5,465 nucleotides of DNA from positions 1 through 5,465 of the forward strand of contig SOJB01000074.1 of assembly GCA_004376695.1 (NCBI GenBank). The letters are read 5' to 3'. The translations under genes were made by a program, and so were the position numbers. Each line of letters opens with the position of its first letter. Within the stretch, counting starts at the first letter, position 1. This document shows positions 1 to 5,463 of the stretch, one piece after another. Under the pieces are notes generated by a model. The model worked only from the letters and a program-made list of their open reading frames with translations, ran no database searches and was not told the DNA's origin. The stretch is from Dehalococcoidia bacterium. Lineage in GTDB: Bacteria > Chloroflexota > Dehalococcoidia > GIF9 > AB-539-J10.

Positions 1-21
1 TCACCATCTCCCTCATGGTGA
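1..21. repeat. Perfect 7-bp inverted repeat at the window edge
   Basis: TCACCAT (1-7) and ATGGTGA (15-21) are exact reverse complements separated by 7 nt. No T-run follows on the + strand, so it does not look like a standard intrinsic terminator of an upstream gene. It could be an operator or the end of a longer palindrome cut off by the window. A forward frame ends at TAA 32-34 and a reverse ATG sits at 16-14, so the repeat could overlap the end or start of a neighbouring gene. Neither can be judged from so few bases. Confidence 0.5.
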
Positions 22-85
22 CATTCGCCCCTAACAGTTATAGGGTGACAAAATCGTGTAGCATCGACACCTCAGTACCCGAAAG

Positions 86-115
86 TTGTCAGCACAGGTA
101 TTTAGGAGTTATACT
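86..115 (+). promoter_or_regulatory. Probable sigma-70-type promoter of dnaJ
   Basis: TTGTCA (86-91) matches the -35 consensus at 5 of 6 bases and TATACT (110-115) matches the -10 consensus at 5 of 6, with an 18-bp spacer. Transcription would begin about 6-8 bases after the -10 box, at about 121-123, practically on the GTG start at 124. No CIRCE (HrcA) or HAIR (HspR) heat-shock operator is recognisable in 1-123. Confidence 0.6.
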
Positions 116-123
116 TAAAGGTT

Positions 124-1203
124 GTGGCAATAAAGCAGGACTACTATGAAGCACTGGGCGTGCCTCGAGACGCCGGTAATGAGGCAATCAAGAAGGCGTT
201 TCGCAAACTGGCTTTCCAGTATCACCCCGATCGCAGCAGGGAGCCGGGGGCCGAGGAGAAGTTCAAGGAGATAAACGAGGCCTACCAGGTGCTTTCCGAC
301 CCTGAGAAAAGGAGCAGGTATGATCGCTACGGCCAGGCGGATGTTGACGGAGGCTTCGCCGATTTCGGCTTCGGGGGGCTGGGAGACATTTTCGAATCAT
401 TTTTCGGTGGCCTTGGCGCTCCCTTCGGCCGGACCGCGGAGCGGGTTCCGCAGAGAGGAGATAGCCTCCAAACCCGCCTCACGCTTTCCTTTCAGGAAGC
501 GGTATTCGGCTGCAGCAAGGAAATCGAAACACAGCGCATCGAGTTTTGTCCTTCATGTCACGGCATTGGCAGCGAGCGGGGAACAAATCCCGAGACCTGT
601 CCTGATTGTCGCGGCACAGGGCAGGTAAGGAGGGTGCAGCAAACCATCTTCGGGCGCTACACTACTACCACCGCTTGCTCTCGCTGCGAAGGCAGGGGCG
701 CGGTAATAAGCAACCCCTGCTCCCAATGTCAGGGGAGGGCGAGAGTAAAGGTCAAGCGCAGGACAAAGGTCGATATTCCCGCCGGCGTGGATGACGGGCA
801 GCGACTGTGTCTGCACGGAGAAGGGAGCGCCGGCCTGTACGGAGGGCCCCCGGGCGACCTTTACGTTGCCTTTTCGGTGAAGCCGCACAAGTTCTTCCAG
901 AGAGATGGCAGTGACGTTCTCTACGAGCTGCCGATCAACTTCGCGCAGGCTGCTCTGGGCGATGAGATAAGAGTGCCATCCTTAGATGGGAAGGTAGATT
1001 TGAAGATACCGCCGGGAACTCGAAGCGGGGAGGCCTTCCGCTTCAAAGGCAAGGGTATCGCCAATGTTAATGGTAGGGGCAAAGGGGACCTGCTGGTCAA
1101 GGTTGACATAATAACTCCGCAACGTCTGGACAAGAATCAGCGTCGCCTCTTTGAGGAATTGGCCAGGGTGCTGCCCCGCAGCGAACCGCCTCTGGGTATC
1201 TAG
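124..1203 (+). CDS. dnaJ: Type I DnaJ (Hsp40) co-chaperone
   Basis: This cytoplasmic co-chaperone delivers unfolded proteins to DnaK and stimulates its ATPase. At 359 residues it has the full type I layout. A J domain spans 1-70 with HPD at 34-36. A Gly/Phe-rich stretch spans about 76-102. A zinc domain follows with four CxxC pairs at 142/145, 159/162, 185/188 and 199/202. Two C-terminal substrate-binding domains run from about 208 to 345. All eight zinc cysteines are present, but the fourth CxxCxGxG repeat reads CSQCQGRA, with Ala for the last Gly. The GTG at 124 is the only usable start: TAG lies in frame at 103-105 with no start codon between, and the J domain begins at once. AGGAG at 104-108 is 15 nt away, too far for an ideal ribosome binding site. 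No dnaK, grpE or hrcA lies in the window. The stop overlaps that of gpsA. Identification is secure; DnaJ rather than CbpA is chosen because of the zinc domain. Confidence 0.96.
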   Translation: MAIKQDYYEALGVPRDAGNEAIKKAFRKLAFQYHPDRSREPGAEEKFKEINEAYQVLSDPEKRSRYDRYGQADVDGGFADFGFGGLGDIFESFFGGLGAPFGRTAERVPQRGDSLQTRLTLSFQEAVFGCSKEIETQRIEFCPSCHGIGSERGTNPETCPDCRGTGQVRRVQQTIFGRYTTTTACSRCEGRGAVISNPCSQCQGRARVKVKRRTKVDIPAGVDDGQRLCLHGEGSAGLYGGPPGDLYVAFSVKPHKFFQRDGSDVLYELPINFAQAALGDEIRVPSLDGKVDLKIPPGTRSGEAFRFKGKGIANVNGRGKGDLLVKVDIITPQRLDKNQRRLFEELARVLPRSEPPLGI

Positions 1204-1235
1204 CTCAGAGGTGAGGCAAGGCTCGCTGCCGGTTC
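1183..1235. terminator. Nested inverted repeats over the dnaJ/gpsA junction, possible bidirectional terminator
   Basis: CCTCTG (1189-1194) pairs with CAGAGG (1206-1211) across an 11-nt loop containing both stop codons. GAACCG (1183-1188) pairs with CGGTTC (1230-1235) around it. An alternative outer stem, GCAGCG (1178-1183) with CGCTGC (1224-1229), would exclude the GAACCG stem. Only a weak T-rich stretch (TTCTTT, 1233-1238) follows on the + strand and none on the - strand. A terminator role is inferred mainly from the absence of any other site. Confidence 0.3.
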
Positions 1236-2174
1236 TTTGAACTCAATCAATGCCCGGCTCGGGGCTAAGCCTTCAAAAAGAATGCCATGAATAAGGCTGA
1301 CAACGGGCAATTCAAGCCCGTGCTTCTTGGCTAGCCGTTGGGCTACCATGGTCGTGGTCACTCCCTCGGCGACGTTTGACATAGAGGCAGATATCTCGGG
1401 TAAGGAGCGACCTTTAGCCAGTTCGTAGCCAACATAATGATTACGGCTCAGCGTGCTGGAGCAGGTAGCTATCAGGTCACCCAGTCCGGCCAGGCCGCAG
1501 AAAGTGCCGGCACTGGCTCCCAAAGCTACCCCCAGGGAAACGGCCTCGGCCCATCCGCGGGCAATGAAGGCTCCCTTGGCATTGTCGCCCAGGCCTAATC
1601 CGTCTATCATGCCCGCTCCGAGGGCTATGATGTTCTTCAGAGCTCCGCCCAGTTCAACTCCGATGACGTCGCCGCTAATAGATAGTAAGAAGCGGGGCGA
1701 TTCCATTAGTTCCCGTGCTCTCTCTGCCAGAGCTGTATCCTGTGCCGCAATCATTGAAGCGGCAGGCAGACCCTGGTTGATTTCCCGCGCCAGATTGGGA
1801 CCGGAGAGAACGCAGATGTGCCGTCTCAAGGCAGGGGCGATTTCCTCGGCCAGTACCTGCGACATCCGCTCACAGGTGTTCACTTCCAGTCCTTTGACGG
1901 CGCTCATCAAGAGCATGGAATCGGTCAGGTACTTGCTGGCTTGACTGGCATTTTGTCTTAGCTTCTGAGAGGGAACAGCCCAGATCACGAGGTCCGCTCC
2001 GTTCAGGGCTTCCCCGATATCGCTGATAAAGGAATAGCTGTGCCCTCGCTGGTTCAGTGCCTCAGCCTCAGCATCCGTTCGCGTCCACAGCCTTACCGCT
2101 GCGTCCTTATCGCTCAGCAGGGCGCTCAGAGCGTTGCCCCAGGAAGTATTGCCTATGATAGTAACTATAGGCAT
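1200..2174 (-). CDS. gpsA: NAD(P)-dependent glycerol-3-phosphate dehydrogenase
   Basis: This cytoplasmic enzyme reduces dihydroxyacetone phosphate to sn-glycerol-3-phosphate, the backbone for phospholipids. The 324-residue protein starts with a Rossmann nucleotide-binding loop GNTSWG (8-13). It then shows AVKGLE (92-97, family lysine K94), SGPNLAREI (124-132), the catalytic-lysine stretch GGALKN (176-181, K180), DNAK (197-200) and GLAGLGDL (227-234). Two things are unusual. The glycine loop reads GxTSWG where most members have GAGSWG. The segment after about residue 44 ([14 protein letters not shown]) lacks the roughly 10-15 residue loop with LPG..LP that usually precedes the T.D..EAL helix. 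The reading frame is intact. The ATG is preceded by AGGGGAG (2184-2178). It is the last gene of the argF-der-plsY-gpsA run, 16 nt after plsY, whose product uses its reaction product. Its TAG stop lies in the same CTAG as the dnaJ stop. Confidence 0.95.
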   Translation of the reverse strand: MPIVTIIGNTSWGNALSALLSDKDAAVRLWTRTDAEAEALNQRGHSYSFISDIGEALNGADLVIWAVPSQKLRQNASQASKYLTDSMLLMSAVKGLEVNTCERMSQVLAEEIAPALRRHICVLSGPNLAREINQGLPAASMIAAQDTALAERARELMESPRFLLSISGDVIGVELGGALKNIIALGAGMIDGLGLGDNAKGAFIARGWAEAVSLGVALGASAGTFCGLAGLGDLIATCSSTLSRNHYVGYELAKGRSLPEISASMSNVAEGVTTTMVAQRLAKKHGLELPVVSLIHGILFEGLAPSRALIEFKEPAASLASPLS

Positions 2175-2190
2175 GCTCTCCCCTGGCTTT

Positions 2191-2835
2191 TTACCATAAC
2201 CGGCGTTCTGTGCCCTCTCTCAAGCGTTTGATATTGTCAATGTGCTGGTAGATGAGCAGGGCAGCGGTTACCGAACAATAGGCCAGATAGATGGGAGGGA
2301 AATTGTAGGCGATGGTCAAAGGTATCATCAGACACAGGGCGGCTGAAGCTCCCAGGATGGAGCCAAGCGACATGTGCCGGCTGCGTAGCGCTGCTATAGC
2401 GACGATTTGGGCGCCGAATATGCCCACTGGGGGATAAATAGCGAACAGGGTGCCGAAATAGGCGGTGACCCCCCTGCCGCCTTTGAACTTGGCAAAAACG
2501 GGCCAGTTATGTCCTGCTACCGCGGCCAGGCCGGCGACAACCTGAGCCACATGCTGCCAGTGAACAGGTATTCCACCAACGGTCACGCTGCCGCTGCCGC
2601 TACCTATGATCACCGTGGCCAGTATGACTGCCCCGGCAGCCTTAGCCACATCGAGACCTATGGTTAACAGACCGAGCTTGGTTCCTGCTGTTCTTATCAC
2701 ATTGGTAGCGCCGGTCTTGCCGCTTCCGTGTTCCCTGATATCAACGCCGCTTTTCAGCTTGCCTATTATCAGGCCGAAGGGGATGGAACCGAGGAGATAC
2801 GCAATGGCTACGACGGCAATGAATTGAGCTATCAT
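2191..2835 (-). CDS. plsY: Acyl-phosphate:glycerol-3-phosphate acyltransferase PlsY
   Basis: This integral membrane enzyme transfers an acyl group from acyl-phosphate (made by PlsX) to position 1 of glycerol-3-phosphate, giving lysophosphatidate. The 214-residue length is normal. Hydrophobic segments lie at about 4-25, 53-77, 95-108, 126-150, 157-178 and 181-196. Three conserved cytoplasmic motifs are visible: GSIPFG (16-21) followed by DIREHGSGKTGATN (32-45); GHNWPVFAKFKGGRGV (108-123); and YQHIDNIKRLREGTE (196-210). Two positions differ from the commonest form: Lys40 where GSGN is usual, and Arg121 where GGKG is usual. The ATG overlaps the der stop as ATGA. A very strong ribosome binding site inside the end of der (2850-2843) sits 7 nt upstream, which supports this start and coupled translation. 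gpsA, the preceding pathway step, follows directly. Some Chloroflexota carry several plsY copies, so this may not be the only one in the genome. Confidence 0.94.
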   Translation of the reverse strand: MIAQFIAVVAIAYLLGSIPFGLIIGKLKSGVDIREHGSGKTGATNVIRTAGTKLGLLTIGLDVAKAAGAVILATVIIGSGSGSVTVGGIPVHWQHVAQVVAGLAAVAGHNWPVFAKFKGGRGVTAYFGTLFAIYPPVGIFGAQIVAIAALRSRHMSLGSILGASAALCLMIPLTIAYNFPPIYLAYCSVTAALLIYQHIDNIKRLREGTERRLW

Positions 2836-4175
2836 TGTACTCTCACCTCCATCTTGGCATTCATTTTACGGGTAGCCCGGGCGAAAATCAACTTCAAGGG
2901 AACGCCGCGGAAACCGAAACCCTGGCGCAGCCTGTTTTCCAGGTAGCGATGATAGGAGAAATGAACCAGGTTGGGGTCGTTGACCCGGAAAACGAAGGTT
3001 GCCGGTTGAACCTCATCTTGATATGTCCGAGCAATACGCAACCGCCTGGGACCTGTGCGGGGTGGGGGATGGCTGCTTACCGCCTCTTCGACCAACTCGG
3101 TGAGTTCTGATTGCGGTATTCGCTTCTGTCTTTCCTGCCAGATTTCCCAGGCCTGGGGCAGAATCCTGTTCACTCCCTGCCCCAGTTCTGCCGAAATGTA
3201 GACAACAGGGGTGTGGGAGGCAAATCTGAATCTCCTCTCTGCGCTTCGTTTGAATTCCTGTCTCTGCTCCTCCGGAATGAGGTCCCATTTGTTGACTACC
3301 AGCATCATACCTTTTCCGACCTCAAGAACATAGCCCGCGATATGCATGTCCTGGGCGGCGACAAAGTCACCGGCATCGATTAGCAGCAGGGCAACATCAC
3401 AGTGGTTAATGGCCTGGAGCGCGCGAAGCAAACTGTAGTACTCCACTCCGGCATTGACCCTTCCCCGGCGCTTAATGCCGGCGGTGTCGACAAGCAAGAT
3501 TTCCTTGTCGCGCCAGCGAACTACGGCATCAAGCGAGTCGCGAGTCGTCCCCGGAGCGTCATCGACGATGCCCCTTTCATCTCCGAGCAGTGTATTGAGC
3601 AGAGTTGATTTGCCGACGTTAGGTCGTCCCACAATAGCTAACCTGGCTTGTGTCGACCCGGCAATACTGACAGGTTGTGGGGGCAGGGAAGCCAGTACGG
3701 CAGCCATCAACTCATCTATCCCTCGATTATGGTGGGCACTGATGGCTACTGGCTCGCCCATGCCCAGGCGGTAGAAATCGGCTACCTGATCCGCTCGCTT
3801 GGGGGAGTCCACCTTGTTCACTGCCAGTATGGTAGGCTTGTCGGCCTGACGCAGCCAGTCGGCTATTTCCTGGTCAGCGGCAATAGCTCCGTCTACGACG
3901 TCCACCAGGAAGATAAGGGCATGCGCCTCGGCAATAGCTGCTTCCACCTGGTGCCTGACCTTTTGCTCGAGAGACGATTGTGGCTCTGCCTGCCAGCCGC
4001 CGGTGTCAACGACGGTCATCTCCCGCCCCTGCCAGGAAACAAAAGCGAAGATGCGGTCGCGGGTGGTTCCCGGCAAATCAGCAACTACGGCTATCCGCCT
4101 GCCCGCCAAACGGTTAAGCAGGGCAGACTTGCCCACGTTGGGTCGCCCGACAATGGCTACAATGGGACTGGTCAT
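2832..4175 (-). CDS. der: Ribosome biogenesis GTPase Der (EngA), double GTPase
   Basis: Der is an essential GTPase needed for maturation and stability of the 50S ribosomal subunit. The 447-residue protein has two complete tandem G domains and a C-terminal KH-like domain, the normal architecture and length. G domain 1 has GRPNVGKS (10-17), PGTTRD (35-40), DTGG (57-60), NKVD (120-123) and SAHH (146-149). G domain 2 has GRPNVGKS (183-190), PGTTRD (208-213), DTAG (230-233), NKWD (295-298) and SAELG (328-332). The KH-like domain covers about 352-440 and carries the NRLRQGFGFRGVPLKL signature (414-429). The linker between the G domains is short (about 165-178). The ATG shares one base with the argF stop (TGATG), and AAAGGG (4190-4185) lies 9 nt upstream within argF. 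The stop overlaps the plsY start. The overlaps imply coupled translation in one transcript. No defect is visible. Confidence 0.97.
   Translation of the reverse strand: MTSPIVAIVGRPNVGKSALLNRLAGRRIAVVADLPGTTRDRIFAFVSWQGREMTVVDTGGWQAEPQSSLEQKVRHQVEAAIAEAHALIFLVDVVDGAIAADQEIADWLRQADKPTILAVNKVDSPKRADQVADFYRLGMGEPVAISAHHNRGIDELMAAVLASLPPQPVSIAGSTQARLAIVGRPNVGKSTLLNTLLGDERGIVDDAPGTTRDSLDAVVRWRDKEILLVDTAGIKRRGRVNAGVEYYSLLRALQAINHCDVALLLIDAGDFVAAQDMHIAGYVLEVGKGMMLVVNKWDLIPEEQRQEFKRSAERRFRFASHTPVVYISAELGQGVNRILPQAWEIWQERQKRIPQSELTELVEEAVSSHPPPRTGPRRLRIARTYQDEVQPATFVFRVNDPNLVHFSYHRYLENRLRQGFGFRGVPLKLIFARATRKMNAKMEVRVQ
2843..2850 (-). promoter_or_regulatory. Strong ribosome binding site of plsY inside der
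   Basis: The - strand reads GGAGGTGA, an eight-base match to the anti-Shine-Dalgarno region, 7 nt before the plsY ATG. It lies within the last codons of der. It fixes the plsY start at 2835 and is the strongest such site in the operon. Confidence 0.8.
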
Positions 4176-5104
4176 CAGTCTGATCCCTTTGGATTGGACG
4201 GAAGAATCCTGGCCAGCAGTGCCTTCTGCATGTGCAACCTGTTTTCCGCCTGGTCGAACACTACCGAGCGGGGGTCGTCCAGCAGCCCGGGGGAAATCTC
4301 CTCGCCGGGGTGGGCCGGCAGGGGATGCATGAAAAGAACATCCCTCTTAGCCCGGCTCAGCAATTCGCCATCCACCTGATAGCCCGAAAAGGCAAGGCGG
4401 CGTTTCTCTGCTTCGGTCTCCTGGCCCATGCTGCTCCACACATCGGTATATATTACGTCAGCATCTTTGACTGCCTCATTCGGGTTACCGGCAAGCCGGA
4501 TCCGGCTGCCGCTGAAAGCAGCGAATTGCCTGCCTTGATTCAATACCTGCTCCTTAACATCGTAACCCGGTGGCGAGGCGAGGCAGAAATCGATACCCAC
4601 TAGGCAGGCAGAAAGAAGCAGACTGTTGGCGACATTGTTGCCATCGCCAATATATGCCACAGTCAGGCCGGAGAACCTGCCCTTCTTCTCGTAGATGGTG
4701 AGGAGGTCGGCAAGAGCCTGGCAGGGGTGTTCCTGGTCGGAAAGGGCATTGATGACGGGCGCGGGAGAATGGTCGGCCAGAATGCGCAGAGTCTCGTGCG
4801 AAAACGTGCGGGCGGTAATGCCATCGACATAGCGGCTGAGTACCCGGGCCACGTCGGCTACCGGCTCTCGCTTGCCCAGGCCTACCTCATCTGGAGACAG
4901 GTAGATGCTGTGCCCGCCCAGCTGATGCATAGCCATCTGGAAACTGACCCTGGTGCGCAGGGAAGGCTTCTCAAAGAGGAGAGCCAGCGTTCTTCCTGAA
5001 AGCAGAGAGGGCGTGCCTCCCTTCTTCATTTGCAGGGCCTGCTCGACCAGCTGTTCAACCTCGTTACGGCTAAGGTCGGATACTGACAGCAAGTCCTTCT
5101 TCAT
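4175..5104 (-). CDS. argF: Ornithine carbamoyltransferase, with an atypical HPLP motif
   Basis: The enzyme joins carbamoyl phosphate and ornithine to give citrulline in cytoplasmic arginine synthesis. The 309-residue length is usual. The carbamoyl-phosphate loop is FEKPSLRTR (44-52). HPCQALADL (126-134), the second-domain start GDGNNVANS (153-161), the ornithine loop DVWSSMGQE (221-229) and the final substrate arginine R289 in ENRLHMQKALL follow. The SMG loop favours ornithine over aspartate as the second substrate. The oddity is HPLPAHPGEE at 260-269: ornithine enzymes usually have HCLP, and the proline form is typical of aspartate carbamoyltransferase. The ATG is preceded by AGGAGG (5113-5108), 3 nt away. 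argF is the first gene after a clear promoter and overlaps der by one base. No other arginine gene is present. Carbamoyltransferase is certain; ornithine specificity is very likely. Confidence 0.92.
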   Translation of the reverse strand: MKKDLLSVSDLSRNEVEQLVEQALQMKKGGTPSLLSGRTLALLFEKPSLRTRVSFQMAMHQLGGHSIYLSPDEVGLGKREPVADVARVLSRYVDGITARTFSHETLRILADHSPAPVINALSDQEHPCQALADLLTIYEKKGRFSGLTVAYIGDGNNVANSLLLSACLVGIDFCLASPPGYDVKEQVLNQGRQFAAFSGSRIRLAGNPNEAVKDADVIYTDVWSSMGQETEAEKRRLAFSGYQVDGELLSRAKRDVLFMHPLPAHPGEEISPGLLDDPRSVVFDQAENRLHMQKALLARILPSNPKGSD

Positions 5105-5119
5105 CGTCCTCCTCTCGTG

Positions 5120-5148
5120 ATACTACCTCAGCATCTCACGTTTGTCAA
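5120..5148 (-). promoter_or_regulatory. Sigma-70-type promoter of the argF-der-plsY-gpsA operon
   Basis: On the - strand, TTGACA (5148-5143) is a perfect -35 box. A 17-bp spacer follows, then TAGTAT (5125-5120), matching the -10 consensus at 4 of 6 positions. Only 15 nt separate the -10 box from the argF ATG, so the leader would be about 8-9 nt, just enough for the AGGAGG site. A 5-bp inverted repeat (TCACG 5136-5140, CGTGA 5116-5120) brackets the spacer and the -10 box and might bind a regulator. It does not resemble an ARG box. Confidence 0.7.
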
Positions 5149-5170
5149 TCGACAGACATAACCCCCCTGG

Positions 5171-5196
5171 ATCCCCCCTTATCCTAAGGGAGGGAT
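5171..5196. repeat. GC-rich hairpin, likely dispersed palindromic repeat
   Basis: ATCCCCCCTTA (5171-5181) pairs with 5185-5196 to give an 11-bp stem with one bulged A (5191) and a 3-nt TCC loop. No T-run follows on either strand, so a simple terminator is unlikely. The wording, with CCCCCTGG just before it, resembles C-run/G-run intergenic repeats scattered in several bacterial phyla; that resemblance is from memory. Confidence 0.6.
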
Positions 5197-5222
5197 ATTG
5201 AGTGAGGGAGCCCCACCGCCAG

Positions 5223-5310
5223 ATGACAAAGCCCAGGACCAGAATGTCAAATGACAAGGCTCAAATGACAGAAGGAAATCAAGGATCAAAGGGCAAGAAG
5301 CAAAATGACA
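5223..5310 (+). repeat. Degenerate short direct repeats (ATGACA words) in the left hairpin arm
   Basis: TCAAATGACA occurs exactly at 5247-5256 and 5261-5270, a 14-nt step. Related words are ATGACAAA at 5223-5230 and CAAAATGACA at 5301-5310. The inverse word TGTCA recurs at 5245-5249 and 5342-5346. Spacing is irregular, so this is not a CRISPR array; it looks like internal word repetition within the hairpin element. Confidence 0.5.
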
Positions 5311-5423
5311 ACTCAAAACGCGAAGTCTTTGATCTTTGCTCTGTCATTTTGCGTTCTGATTCTTGCTTTTTGCATTTCAGGTGGATTCTGACATTTGGGT
5401 TTCTTTGGAATTCCGGTCTTGGG
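5232..5423. repeat. Long imperfect inverted repeat (about 190 nt), MITE-like or structural element
   Basis: Nested arm pairs in correct order are: 5232-5244 with 5411-5423 (12 of 13 pairs, one a G-U); 5262-5273 with 5386-5397 (11 of 12); 5275-5279 with 5374-5378; 5293-5299 with 5360-5366 (7 of 7); and 5300-5310 with 5342-5352 (11 of 11, GCAAAATGACA and TGTCATTTTGC). A possible inner stem is 5313-5317 with 5328-5332. An alternative pairing is GATCAAAG (5284-5291) with CTTTGATC (5327-5334). The left arm is A-rich and the right arm T-rich. No transposase is present, so any mobile origin would be non-autonomous. Confidence 0.65.
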
Positions 5424-5446
5424 ATTCAGGATTTAGCAGTGTAGTG

Positions 5447-5463
5447 CCCCGATGGAATCGGGG
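5447..5463. repeat. Perfect 7-bp GC-rich hairpin at the right edge
   Basis: CCCCGAT (5447-5453) and ATCGGGG (5457-5463) pair perfectly around a GGA loop, and two G-U pairs could extend the stem to 5445-5465. It reaches the window edge and may be part of a longer repeat unit. A terminator of a gene outside the window is possible, but the downstream bases are not visible. Confidence 0.5.

Noticed and set aside
1..123. CIRCE or HAIR heat-shock operator before dnaJ
   Set aside because: Neither the TTAGCACTC/GAGTGCTAA nor the CTTGAGT/ACTCAAG pattern is present; the inverted repeats found are different.
1453..1944. 163-codon forward open frame opposite gpsA
   Set aside because: Its translation is rich in Pro, Ala, Ser and Arg, as expected for the reverse of a GC-rich gene, and gpsA motifs fully explain the other strand.
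3648..4379. Long forward open frame (243 codons) opposite der and argF
   Set aside because: It is antisense to two unmistakable conserved genes, crosses their junction, and its translation shows no recognisable domain.
4175..5104. Reading the carbamoyltransferase as aspartate carbamoyltransferase because of HPLP
   Set aside because: The DVWSSMGQE loop, the HPCQALADL context and the MQKALL end fit the ornithine branch; HPLP alone is not enough.
5171..5196. GC-rich hairpin as an intrinsic terminator
   Set aside because: The stem is strong but no T-run follows on either strand, so it is listed as a repeat.
5223..5310. CRISPR-like array of ATGACA words
   Set aside because: Units are about 10 nt, irregularly spaced and without unique spacers; no cas gene is present.
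5202..5444. 80-codon forward open frame in the repeat region
   Set aside because: It runs straight through the long hairpin, has low-complexity composition (many K, N, Q, then F and L), no ribosome binding site and no domain. Its content follows the A-rich and T-rich arms and not coding use.
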